Source: Ephemerocybe angulata (Eukaryota > Basidiomycota > Agaricomycetes > Agaricales > Psathyrellaceae). Taken from it: a stretch of 64,000 bases of DNA. Each line of letters begins with the position of its first letter. Position 1 is the stretch's first letter. Under the pieces are notes generated by a model. That model was not told the DNA's origin and did no database searches. It was given only the letters and a program-made list of their open reading frames with translations. Shown in pieces: positions 11,700-23,505 of this stretch. The DNA is taken from the NCBI GenBank assembly GCA_013368325.1, contig JAACJK010000163.1, forward strand, positions 2,790,001-2,854,000, in the 5' to 3' direction. Position numbers and translations under genes: made by a program.

Positions 11700-12145
11700 C
11701 ACGAGACCCAGGATGCACCTTCTCGGGAAGCTGCGAGCGATTCCTCGGCCTACGCTATTTAAGGGAGCTCGAACGAAGGCTTCCGAGTCAGCATAGAATA
11801 GTGGATTGCCATAACTTGTGCCTCATCATCTGACATTGTCATCATCATCTGTACCATAGCTACCTTACATGTATCACTACCTCGCCGCCATCGGAATGAC
11901 CTCTTGTGAACAACCGAATAACCCGAGCCCGGCGCGATCCTTCATTTAAGCGCCCGAAATTATCGAACACGCGCCCGCGGTGCTTGCCATCACCGTTTGC
12001 GCCAAATAAAGGCACGTGCTCGAAATTTGTGAAATCCATTCTCTCGGCGCCTGTTTGCACCCTCCCTCCACCTCTATTTCCGTTTACCTCATTTCCTTGG
12101 TCCCACACTCTATTCATTCATTAATACCCACCCTGTGTTGATTGA
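11700..12145. other. Intergenic, UTP10 upstream region
   Basis: This 446-bp interval between two plus-strand genes ends in a CT-rich leader (CCTCCACCTC...TTCATTCATTAAT) just before the UTP10 ATG. Nothing else is recognisable. Confidence 0.5.
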
Positions 12146-15100
12146 ATGCCAAGCCTAGCCGACCAACTAGCAAAAAATGCGTCTCTGAACGCACACCTTT
12201 TCACCGATCGAAGCAAGCGAAAACCGACCGTCTCGTACCTTTTCACCGGACGCGACGCGGACCAATATGACTTGGACACTATCTATGCGTTAGGGCAGAA
12301 CGCTTTCCTGCAGCTGTGCAGCGTGGAGCCGGCATTGCAGGCGTTTGCGGATGCGCTGTTCAGCGATCGGGCGAAGGGGACGGACAGGACGTTGTTGCCC
12401 GGGGATGAAGCGAATGAGCTGGATAGGTCGATTGAAGCGTTTCTTGGGATGCTGGGCCCGTATTTGATGGACCAGCCTACGGGGAAGATCTTGGAGTGGT
12501 TGGTGAGGAGGTTCAGGTGCGTTTGGCAGATTGTGGGAGGGGTCCGATGCATCTTGGTTACCCCTTCCTTCCCGTTCCCAGAAAACTTATGTGTGGTTTG
12601 TTCCAGAGTATACGAGTTCAATATCGACGCAGTGATGACCCTGTTTCTGCCGTACCACGAGACACCGCACTTCACCAAGATGGTGTCTATTCTCGAAATC
12701 AAGTGAGTGTCCGTGTTGGTTGCAAGGCTTGATTCAATTCAGTCCAGGTGTTCTGAGTCTGTATTTTTGGTGTACCATTTCATACCGCTCATGTGCCTAC
12801 GCTGCATGGGCTGCGACGGGCATGGCACACGCGGCCCTCTCCGCCAAGACCGTATCTTCGCTTCTGCACAGTCCACAGCCCACAGTTAACCTTTTGAGTA
12901 TCCGTACTGACAAACCATGACACAACAGGCCGAACACGCTGTGGTCGTTCCTCGGCCCCTACAAATCGACGGCGCAGAACATCCAGCGCGTGTCGCTTGT
13001 ATCTGAGATGCTTCGAAACACCGATCTCGCTCGATTCGTCACGGCTCTCCTCCCGAATGCATTGAAGGAGTCACAGGGGCGTGTGCACAGGACGCTTTTG
13101 GCGTTCAATGCTGCGACTTTGAATGAGTTCGTGCGGAGAAGCAAGAAGATGGATGAAGGCACGGGAGTGATGCTGGTGTCCGCCCTGTTGGAGCCGCTGC
13201 AGGTCAAGGGACGGGAGGTTTCGAAAGATGCGATCGTACGTGTACTCTCCCTTATTCTGGGCTTCCCGACAAGTTGGATTGACTGGGTTTCCTTTTTTTC
13301 TCAAGCTGGGAAGTTACGTCCTTTTGGCTGCTTTGTCGCAAAAGACGGATTTGGCGGCGAGCGTTGTGAAAAGCATCGTTGGGGCAATGGCGGGTGCAGC
13401 TCAGCATGTTTCGACGGATCAGTTTGTCAGCGCTGTCGTCGCTTTTTGCCAGGGCCAAACGCAGCTTGAGAAGGTGTCCGAATCGACCGTCAAGGCGCTT
13501 TTGCAGTTACCGTGCGTCCAGATTTTGTTCGGTTCTGACTTTTGCACTGACGACTGCGCAGTGGTATCAACGAAGAAATCACTGCTGCTTGCCGGTGGCA
13601 TGGCAGCGAGAAATTACTCATCCCCGTCGTTTCGCGAGTTGTTCCCAAACTCGCAGATGCTGAAGCGTCGGCATTCGTTGAAAACTTGATCGTCACCGCG
13701 TCCGTTCCTGAGGAGGTTCTCGTGCATTTGACGAAGCTTCTGACGCAGACCATTTTGACTGCCGAAACTTCTCTGAGAGAAAGACAGCTGCTGTCGATGA
13801 TTCACCAGCGTCACCCTCATATCGTCCAACAAGTCTCCCAGGAAGTCATTAACGAGAATGAGCAGGAGAAGGATAAAGTGGAGGAAATCATCATTTCTCT
13901 GTCTACGGTAATGCAAACTTTTGACTTCTAAAAAGTATGTAATACTGATGGTTATTGGTGCAGACTCAAGCTTTGCCTACAAGCAGCGAGACTGCCCCGA
14001 ACTTTGACCTCATCGTCAGCTCGACCCACGCGGACTCGAACGTCAGGGCGATTGCTGTCAAGAAGCTTGTCGCCTCTCTCCCTGAACTTGCCACAGGTCA
14101 CAGCGCGGACTTCGTAAGCACCCCCGTATCTGAGAACTTTACAAAAATCTGACGAATCTCCAGCAATCCGTTCAGAGCGCCTTGCTCGGCCGCGTCCACG
14201 ATTCCAGCATTGAGGTTCTTGAAGCCTTGTACGAGAGCCCGGTCAACCTTGCCTTGGCTATCCGCTCTGCGCCTTCGGGGTATATCGAAGCCCTCGCCAG
14301 CAGCGTCGCCGCCCCCGGCTCCAAGCCCAAGCGCGCTGTCCTGCGCCTTCACTTTGGTTTCCTCATCGGCCACCTCCTCGAGGCCCTCGAGCCTTCGAAC
14401 CAGGAAGCTGTGGTCGAGCGCCTGTTGCTCCCCTTCTTGATGTTCTCGAAGCCCAGGCAGCACACTGCCGAACTGGTTTGGCAGGCGGTTGGGGGGATTG
14501 TGAAGTCTTCGATGAGCATGGAACTCTTGAAGGGCTGTGCGGAGATCGTGAAGAAGGAGAAGGATGGAGAGAGGACGGTTGAGACCATGGTTGCCACTAA
14601 CTTGGAACTGGCGGCTAAAGTTGCTGGTAAGTGATTCTCGTGAAATATTCGCCAGCTTGGCTGCAACTGATGAACAACCACCTCCAGATAACACCCTTCT
14701 TTCTGACCGATTTGAAGCGCACCTTGTGACGCTGGTTGGGACGTTGCAAGCTGAGAACCCTCACTCGCGCGCATTCGGATTCCTCGTCATGCGTTCGCTT
14801 TTGGAGAGGATGTCTGGTGCTCACCAGGTTGAGGTCGCTAACAAGGCTTTGGATGCGCTCGACTTGGAGCAGCTCCCTTCCTTGGACGACTTGGCTGCGG
14901 ACGAAAGCTTGGAAGATGCCGTAAAGCCAGAGACGATAGGGAAGGCTGTTGTCGTCAAACCGAGCAGCAAGACTACATTGGCTTGGTTGCAGGTCGGCGT
15001 CATTGCGGCCATCGCGAAGGTCCCTCAGCCTTTGAACAAGACCATCGATTGGTTCAAGGACCAAGACACTGTATGTCCTTTCACTGTCCTGCCTACATAC

Positions 15101-18100
15101 TCACCTTAATCATCTGATGTATCTTGCAGATGTCCCGCGATGCCGGCGACCTTTATGTCTCCGCTACCAGAAAGCTCTACGGGGTCCTCAACAATTCTGG
15201 AACTGTGCCTTCTCTCGCTCTTGGCCTCCTCCAGATCCTCTTCGCCTCGCTTAAATCCGACGTGCTTTCCTTTTTGGCGGGTATCTGGACCTCTGATGTC
15301 ACCGAACTGCAGCGCCTTCAGACTTTGGCTCTTCTTCAAGCTACGGCGTTCTTGGAGGCGCACGTGCAGGAGGCCGACGGGATTGACTTCCAGACCATCT
15401 TGCCTGCGCTGCTCGTCGCGTTGCACGGATCGAACGCGCAGAGCAGGCTTGCTGCCTTGGAGTGTCTCAAGCGGTTGCAGATCGTCTCGCAGGGTAAATT
15501 GACGCAGGTGTATAAGTTTGATCTTATCTATGGGCAGAACAGTGGTGCGTAAAGGGCGAGTCTATATTGTAACGGCGGATGCTAATTTATTCGACAGAGG
15601 ACCTGCAGTACCTGGATCAAGCCGATCTGCAGAGATACCTTGAGGCTCTCTTGTCCCATTCTGACCACTTCGAAAACGATGGAGCGTATCTGCCGGCGTT
15701 CCACGGACAACACCTTACCAAGGCCCCTGGGGACAAGAAGAAAGACTCGGAGTACGTTAGCATTGTGCCTTTTGCCGAACAAACACTGATGAAGATGCGC
15801 AGATATAGAAAGCGGGTGCTCTGCTACCTCTTGTCGCATGTCAACGCCCTTTCGTCCACCAACATGCAGATCACATTGCTGCAGTCGATCGGTGCTGTTA
15901 CGGACAAGGCCAAGTTGCAATTGCTCCTGCCCACAGTCCAGAGGCTGTTGCGTCCCAATCAGTCCCATCACGAGAATCTTCTCCTGGAACTCCTGCGCTC
16001 GTTCAATGAGTCTGCGTCCAAGGATCTTAACGACTTGAGCAAGCCATTCTGGAAAGTCTACACTGACCTGTTACATCACTACCTCCGCCCTGGTCAGCCT
16101 CTGTTCATTCGGCATGTTCGCTTGACAGTTGTTGACACTTTCGCTTTAGATACCTCTGAGGTCTCTCGCAACGTCCTTGCTGAATCTTTGGAGAAGGGGC
16201 TGTACGCCAAGCTTGATGCTTCGCGTCAAGTCGAGCTCTGCAAGGTCTTCTTGAAGCTATGCTCGGAAGATGCTTCATTGGTCAGTGTTACGCTCTCCAT
16301 CATTAACGGCCTGGGCTGAATCCTCCACAGCAACGATTCTGCAAGCAATTGCTCACCAATATTTTGAACGAGGTCCCTGTCATTGTTGGATTGTTGGACT
16401 TCTATTCTCCCAGCAACCACGTTGGGGAGCGCGCTAGTAAACGTGCCAAGACCTCCGAGTGCGTTTCGAATGATCCCGAGTATTATCAGAGTGTCCACTG
16501 ACTCTAGAATAGATCGACCGAACAGTACTCCATTCGTGAACTGTCCTTCTTGGTTGAGATTTTGGGCACGAAGCCTCTTCCTGGTTCCATCGAGCTCATC
16601 TCCCATCTCCTCCAAGTCCTCAATAGCATCGTTCAGAACTTGTCCCCAACGGAGGCAGAGATCAATTACACTGAGCAGCTGCTTATGTCTGCCGTCGAGA
16701 CTGCTGCTAATGGTGTGTCGGTGAGTAGCTTAGTTCCTCAGTGTGTGTTCTTTTCTCACAAGGGCGATAGGACATCCCCAACTTGTCGCCAACCGCGATT
16801 CGCGTCGACGTCTTGGTCGAGTTAATTCGTGTCACGGAGAACCCTGCCACGTTCCACCAGGCTCTCCTGCTCATGTCCAACCTCACTCGATTGGCGCCTG
16901 AATCGGTCCTTCACAACGTGATGCCCGTGTTCACCTTCATGGGCTCGAATGTCTTCCACCGCGACGATTCCTACAGCTTCAGTGTCGTTCAAAAGACCAT
17001 TGACGGCATCGTCCCCGTCATGGTGTCGTCCTTGAAGAAGGCTCACGCCAACCCGCTCGACCTCTGGGCTAGCTCAAAGGATTTCTTGCACGTCTTCACC
17101 GATGCTGTCAACCACATCCCTCGCCATCGCCGCACCAAGTTCTTCACGCACCTCGTGGGCGTCCTTGGAACTCAAGACTTTTTGGCTCCTGTCTCGATGC
17201 TCCTCGTCGAGAAGGTCGCTAACCGTGTTGCCCGTCAAACTGGTCAGGATGCACAGAGTCCTTTGGAACTTCCCGTGTCCTTGGTGAACAACGCCCCCCT
17301 CCCCATCCGCATCCCGTCGCTGGTGGCTATCCTTGAGGAAGCCCAGCGCTTGATCAGCCGTTCGGTGCAGCCTGAGAAGAATGTACCGATCTTCCTGTCA
17401 CCCTCTTCCGAAGCGGACGCACACACTGCGACTTCACCCCTCAAGCGTCGCGCTCAGTCCTTGATCGTGTTTGTTGGGTCTACTTTCACATCGCCATTGC
17501 CCAAGAGTGCGACCACGGCCGCTCACCCCGACTTGATCGTCAAGGGTCTGGTGGCTTTGGCTACGCAGGACCTCCCGGAGACACACCAGGATGTTATCAA
17601 GTCGTCGCTCGTCGCATTGGATCGCCTTCTCAATGTTTTGTCTGCTCTCGACTTTATCCGATCCGTTTCGTCCATGATGGATATTGACGATGAACGCATC
17701 CGAGCTGGCGCACTTGACTTGCTCAGCAAGCGTCTGCCTAACGTCTCCGATGCTGCCAGACAAGAGGCATCCGCCAACATTGTCCGCATTCTCGCCAATA
17801 TCAAGGTCATTCTCAACAAGAAGCAGACCGAGAGTGCTCTCACCGTAGCGTCTCTCAAAGCTTTGGCGGCAATTGCTTCGTCGATGGAATCCTCAGAGCA
17901 GGGTGCCCTTGCTGACGTGGTGCCCGTCCTCCTGGCCATCATCGAGAAGGGAGAGCATCAGACTGAAGCGTGGGCTGTCTTGCTTCCTCTGTCGAAACAG
18001 CTTGGACCTCGTATCATCCCCCACTTCCGTACGGTTGTGCAGCAAAGTGTCAAGGCTTTGAAGCAGGAGAACACCGACGTTGTGTACGCGACGCTCCAAG

Positions 18101-19421
18101 CTTTGTTGGCATCCATCCCGACCTTCTGGTCGATGCCCGAAGTCTTGGCTGTCCTCATGCTTTATATCGATGGCACTGCGTCAGCTTCGCCTTCGATGCC
18201 AGTGTTGGTGAAGGCCTTGACTAAGCGTATCTCTGCCAAGGTGCTGCTGCCCTCAATCTTGGATCTGTGGTCGAAGTTGCAGGTTTCGCCTAACGATGTA
18301 AGTCTGCCGCACTGTTGTACGTCTGTGCCATATTCTGATTGAAATATTTCAGCCCGAGTTGGCCGTGTTTTTCGAAATTGTGTCGCGCACTCTGCGGAGC
18401 GCTGATCGCCCTGCCATTCTCGAGACCTTGCGGGCGCTCTTCAAGATGTTTGTGGACGGATTGACTATCCTAAAGCCTGGACAAGAGGTTTGTTTTCCAA
18501 TCCATCGTGCTGAGGTTCAACGCCTGACTATAGTTCAGATGGAAGACAATCTGATCATGGCTTTCCGAGAGCTCGTCGTCAAGCTGAACGAAACCGCATT
18601 CCGACCTCTCTTCCGTAGGTTGTATGATTGGGCATTTGCAGCTGATACCGGTATGTCTTTACACCATCGCCTTGTTTGGGAGGTTGGCTTACCTTTTGCG
18701 TAGTCAATCTGGACCACCAGATCGTCTTCATCCATCTTTACGCCGGATTGCAGGACTACTTCAAGGTTTGTGGATATATTGGTTCGTAATGGGCCTATAG
18801 CTAACAACGATATTCTAGAATCTCATGAACCCCTACATGTCCTTCTTGCTGGCTCCTTTCTCTGAAATACTTGCCTCATACGCATCTGGATCATCTACGA
18901 ATCACGACTTGTGGAAGGCCACTGTTTCTAGCCTAAACCGCAGCTTCATTAACGACGATGGAGGATTCTGGAGAGACGACAAGCTCCGAGCCATCTCAAC
19001 CTCTCTGATCCAGCAAGTCGACATCTGTGTGAAGCAGCAGTTTAACGAGGACAAGCCACTGCTGAAGGAGACCTTGGTTTCCCTCGTCGAAGGCGTAAAC
19101 GATGATGCCCTCCTCAAGACCATTAACCTGAACATCCTCATGCACACTCGTTCCGAGGAGGCTCAGGTCCGGCTCTTCGCCCTGGTGTGCTCAGAGGCTC
19201 TCTGGCAGTCACATGGAAACAAGCTGCTTGGTAAGTACTCCCAAAGAATTCCAATTAATGATTGATATCTAACGTAGCCGCGACATGTAACAGGTTTCGT
19301 GGCCGAGACAGCAACGTTCATCGCTGAGTGCGGTGAAGATGAAAATGATATGGTCGTCAAAGAGTCCTTCAGGCTGAAAGATGCGGTGGAAAGGATAGCT
19401 GGCAAGATTGATGGACTGTGA
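12146..19421 (+). CDS. UTP10: UTP10/HEATR1, U3 snoRNP (SSU processome) HEAT-repeat protein
   Basis: The predicted product is 2026 aa from 19 exons: 12146-12516, 12607-12702, 12929-13235, 13306-13511, 13562-13907, 13964-14113, 14164-14626, 14688-15070, 15130-15544, 15598-15751, 15803-16280, 16331-16458, 16513-16720, 16771-18297, 18353-18487, 18539-18650, 18704-18765, 18819-19230 and 19294-19421. The N-terminus (MPSLADQLAKNASLNAHLF, then SYLFTGRDADQYDLDTIYALG) is diagnostic of fungal UTP10. The rest is alpha-helical HEAT-type sequence ending in the conserved FVAETATFIAECGEDEND tail of the BP28 C-terminal domain. Length suits the family (about 1770 aa in yeast, 2140 in humans). It works in the nucleolus on pre-18S rRNA processing and Pol I transcription. 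The intron 15752-15802 is 51 nt, so in frame, and was removed because it yields the expected YRKRVLCYLLSHV segment. Intron 2 (226 nt) is far longer than the others. Confidence 0.95.
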
Positions 19422-19572
19422 TGAGTATGGTAACGAAGAATAATACCGGGGTAAAGGGGCATGAGATCGAATGGGTAATAGATAGATAGACGAATAAATG
19501 ACCTGCAGTGGAGAAATGTATTGATATAAATGATGCGGAATGTGGATGCAAATGAGGAGCAGAAAATCAGTC

Positions 19573-22500
19573 TTAGTAGGCAGCTTCAATGGCTAGGCAT
19601 TGAGAAAGTAGATGCACAATAACAGGACGGCCACATGCGTCCCTAATGAAAGCACTCTACAAAGACGTAGTCAGGACACAAGTTGCTGATTCGAGGAGGA
19701 AAGTTCTTACCTTTAGGAGTTCAGTCGCAGTCGGTCGTGTTGCAGCAGGCTCAGAGCACAGACGAAGGAAGTCGTGGAATGCAGGGCTATGCATCTCGGG
19801 CTGCTGGACACTCGGCCAACGGTCAGCAAATTGATTTGTATCGGCGAAGGGAGGCTGCGTCTCGGACATCTCCCAAACCGTAGCCCCTAATGACCATACG
19901 TCAATTTTCAAGACATTATATGGTGGGCTATTTGAATGTGTATGAGTACGATGCGTGTGGAGCAGGAATGGTGCTGTACGCACTTTCTAACTTCGGGCGC
20001 TTGCCAATAGAGCACACCAGCCGCGTCCTCCCGCATCGGGTTGTCTGCGGGCACTTGCACCGCATTGGCAAAGTCGGCTGGGAGAGGGTCAGTGAGTGAA
20101 GACAAAGGTGGATGTATATTCGACATACTAATTTTGAGCACACCCTGCTTGTTAACCAACAGATTGTCCGAACGGATATCCCGATGCGCGATGTTATGTT
20201 CTTGAAGGTACTCCAAACCCTTGAGAATCTAATGGGAATGGTATCAGCTTTGTACCAGTCGAGGTTGGCCAACACGCACATCACTGGCAAACCTAGCCAT
20301 CGTCCGATCCGGCAGAATCAAGCCACCATCCACAAGGGCCACGACGTCCGCCAAACTCCTCTCCATTAATTCCATCCTTATCCATAGGGTATCTTCCAGA
20401 AGATCAACATAAAGAGCATCTAGACTGATCAAGTTCTCTTGAGACAGCCCTCGCATGAGCGATAACTCATGCCTCAAGTCAGTGAGCTTGGGCGATCCTG
20501 AAGGTACGATCGCCACGCTTTTGATGGCCACCAAAATTTCGCGCCCGTTCGCAATGTCCTCGGCGTCTCTAGCTTTGACGAGAGGCGGAAGGCGTAGGCG
20601 ACCAGCATCTTTATGCGTTAGACGCGCGGAGTAAACAGAGCCGCTCTCCCCTTCAGCGATCTCTTTCAGATCGAGGTAGTGATCGCGTGGGTCGACGATC
20701 TCGTCAATATAGTCCTCAAGAGGTGCCACGACCTCTGAAAGCCAGCCTCTATACCTTTGGAACGGGGAGAGTGGTGTTCCGGAGGGCATGGCAGTGGGTA
20801 GCCCAGATTGCGGCACGTCGCTGATGACGATCGTCGGTCGAGATGGGGAAGGGGCGGTGGTGGTGAGTTGCGGAGGAACAGTAAGACTGGCCCCGGATTC
20901 CCCGTCTTCGTACTCCTCATCATCCCACATAGAGTTCCGCTGGTCTTGTTTACTCTGGGGTGGAGAAATTGGAGATACTGGGGAAAATGAGGTCCGTGAA
21001 GGAGAAGGAGATGGGTGAAGGTAATACAGAAGAGGAGACGCGATATCACCGTCCGATATGGGCGTAGCCATCTCTTGCGACTGTGAGTTCGCACTCGATG
21101 GAGGTGAGGTCAGATTGTAACCGTCATCGCTGCCGTAGTTTGAGTCAAGAGGAGACGGGGGAAATCTGTCTTCCGATGTCGTTGGGGGCGTTGGAAGACT
21201 TGAAGTTGGAGGAGGGGCAGGCATACGGTCGCGCATAGCCGCCGAAGACCGCGACTTGGTTTTGTCAATAACGTACGCCCCAGCCCTTCTGGCAATCGAC
21301 ACGTTCCGCACGATCGTTGGGGGGGCTCCGAGTCCTCCGCCGGCAGAGATCGTCGATGTGCTGCTCCTAGTGGAATCTCGGTTGGGCCTCATGGTGTTGA
21401 CGCTTAACCGGTGATCATCTTCCTCTTCCTTGTGTGCTTCTTTCGCCCTGAGTTCTGTCCGCATCCTTCTCTGCGCAGCCATCCTCTCTTCCTCCGGTGA
21501 AAAAGGCAAGGTGGGAGAGAAGTTTTCTGCAAGAGCTGCGGAGTACGGTCCGTGCTCCTCCTCTGCCGTCGGATCGCTCGCGGACATAGGCGTCCCGAGA
21601 ATACCTTCGAGCTGAGACCAGAGTGGGGATGAACTCTGATAATCGCCGGTCCAAGGAGGACTCGCGATGGCCTCTTGTCTATACTCTAAGTTGTCCAATC
21701 TAGGCAAAGCTCGAGGTGGTGGCTGCGATTCTGATTGGTTTGTAGATGGAAGAGCTCGAGACTGAGGGTCTGAAGGTCGCGTTACCATCGTAGGAGGTGA
21801 AGGCTCCAATTTCGCAGGAGGTGATGCCCGTGTAGGTGGGGCGATTAGGGACTTGAAAGCTGCACTGGGTGGGGCGGACTGCGGTGATGTTGGCTGTTGT
21901 GGTAGCTTGAACGTGCCCTCCAAATCGCCACTTGCAAGACCTTCCAGGAAATCTCCTGCCCAAGAAGATAGATCGGAGCTATCATTGTGATTGTGAAGGG
22001 ATATTGATAACCGTGGCGCTGATCCCGGAGCCCGTCTGCTTTGATTCGAGGTCTGTGTGCTTGGACCCGGCAGGGCTGAAGCGGAGGTCAATGGATTCGC
22101 GTCAGTCACTGCCCGAGATCGGAAGACCGACGAGTGGGATTGGGGTATAGAGGGTAATGAGGGAGGGTGCCTGGTATCTGGCTGACTGCTAAAGAATCGT
22201 TTGGAGGATGATGATTCGTTTCGGTGGTCACCATTAAGATTTGTGGTTGAGGAGAAGATACTGGACGAGGTTGATCCGTTGATAGTATGAGTTTTCGTCC
22301 GTGAGGAGGCTACATCTGAAGGGAATGGCGCCAATCTCGGGGGTATATAAGGAACAGGAGCTGAGTCTTCCTTCCCAGAGCCACTGTGATTCGAATCAGA
22401 TGATAGAGATATGGACAGTTGAGGTGTATGATTTGCTTTGGAGTTAGGGTGTCGTTGGGGGACCAGCCGTGATTTGGAGCTGATGCTTGCAGCTTTGTTG

Positions 22501-23505
22501 GAATGCAAGGAAGAGGTCGACATTGACGCAGATGATTGTGAGAAGGGAAGGGGAGGTCGTTGTTGCGTTGGTTGAGCGCCACTGCGTAGAGAAGCATCTG
22601 AGTATTGCCGAGGAAGGGAAGTCGTGCGTGGCGCCGGGTTGGCAAGTAACGGCGTATTTGCTACTGCAGGACCATTAGTTTGGTATGGGTGGGATATCTT
22701 AGGGGAATCGGGGCGAAGATTGAATAGATTTGGGGAGGATGGTGAACGACTCTCTGCGCGACGATGTTGTAGCATAGCTATCTCCTCTTCAGAGAATCCA
22801 TGGGCAGCTAGTGAAGTCGACCACGATGGCGGCATACCCACAAGCCTACGGCGCTTTATTAGATTCCGAGGGCTTGGGCTAATCATGGCGGAAGACTCAC
22901 CCATCATCAACGTGAATGTTGTGCTGAAGGCGAAGCTATCAGTCATTCACTCCTCGCAAAGAGATAGATAGGCGCACCTGGAAGTTCCAAGGCATTGATA
23001 TGCCGTCGTCCTGCTGTGGTGACTCGCCCTCATCCCCTCTATTCGTTGACGGCGATCGCGGGCTCTTCTTCCCTATTCGAAGGAAGGCCAACGCCCTGTC
23101 CTTTCCCCGAGATTGAGGCCTGCTCTTCGACTCTAGCGGTGGTGAAGAGACTCCCGACGCTACTGACGAAGCTAACGACATGGTTGATTGGTTGGCGTCT
23201 GGCGATGGCTGTCCGCCGTATTGGAATGGAGCTTGAGGAGACAAGGGCGAACTGGGGGCCAGTGACATGGAATCTGGTAATAAAGAAGCCATGGACCTGT
23301 TTCGAAGGTAGAAGTCGTCTTTGGGCGGTGGTGGGGGTGGTCTGTTGACATCCTTGTCTTTGGAAGCAAACTTGAAGACCTTGAGACTTGAGAATCGTGA
23401 TGACAGGTTGGAGGATTGGGGAGAAGTCGCGCCGCTACCACTGGCCATTGTGTCGTCAGTCGGTCTCCTCCTTAGACTCTGTGCATTACTTTTGGAGCGG
23501 AACAT
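19573..23505 (-). CDS. CRIB-domain PAK/STE20-like protein kinase with DFA instead of DFG
   Basis: The predicted product is 1203 aa from 7 exons: 23505-22978, 22923-22901, 22845-20280, 20228-20129, 20077-19984, 19927-19711 and 19656-19573. The 23-nt second exon completes a CRIB motif (ISMPWNFQHNIHVDDGLVGM) around residues 169-190, the usual binding site for Cdc42/Rac GTPases. A Ser/Pro-rich linker of about 700 residues follows. The C-terminal kinase domain has a glycine loop EGESGSVY, VAIK (Lys959), the helix-C Glu in RHEL, HRDIRSDN (Asp1056; Arg replaces the usual Lys), TDFANAV (DFA at 1074-1076 replaces DFG), and YWQAPEV. SDN and the family-style C-tail point to PAK/STE20. Catalysis may be altered. 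The same frame stays open upstream to 24003, but that part is CT-rich and non-protein-like, so the ATG at 23505 was chosen. It converges with UTP10, the stops being 151 bp apart. Confidence 0.85.
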
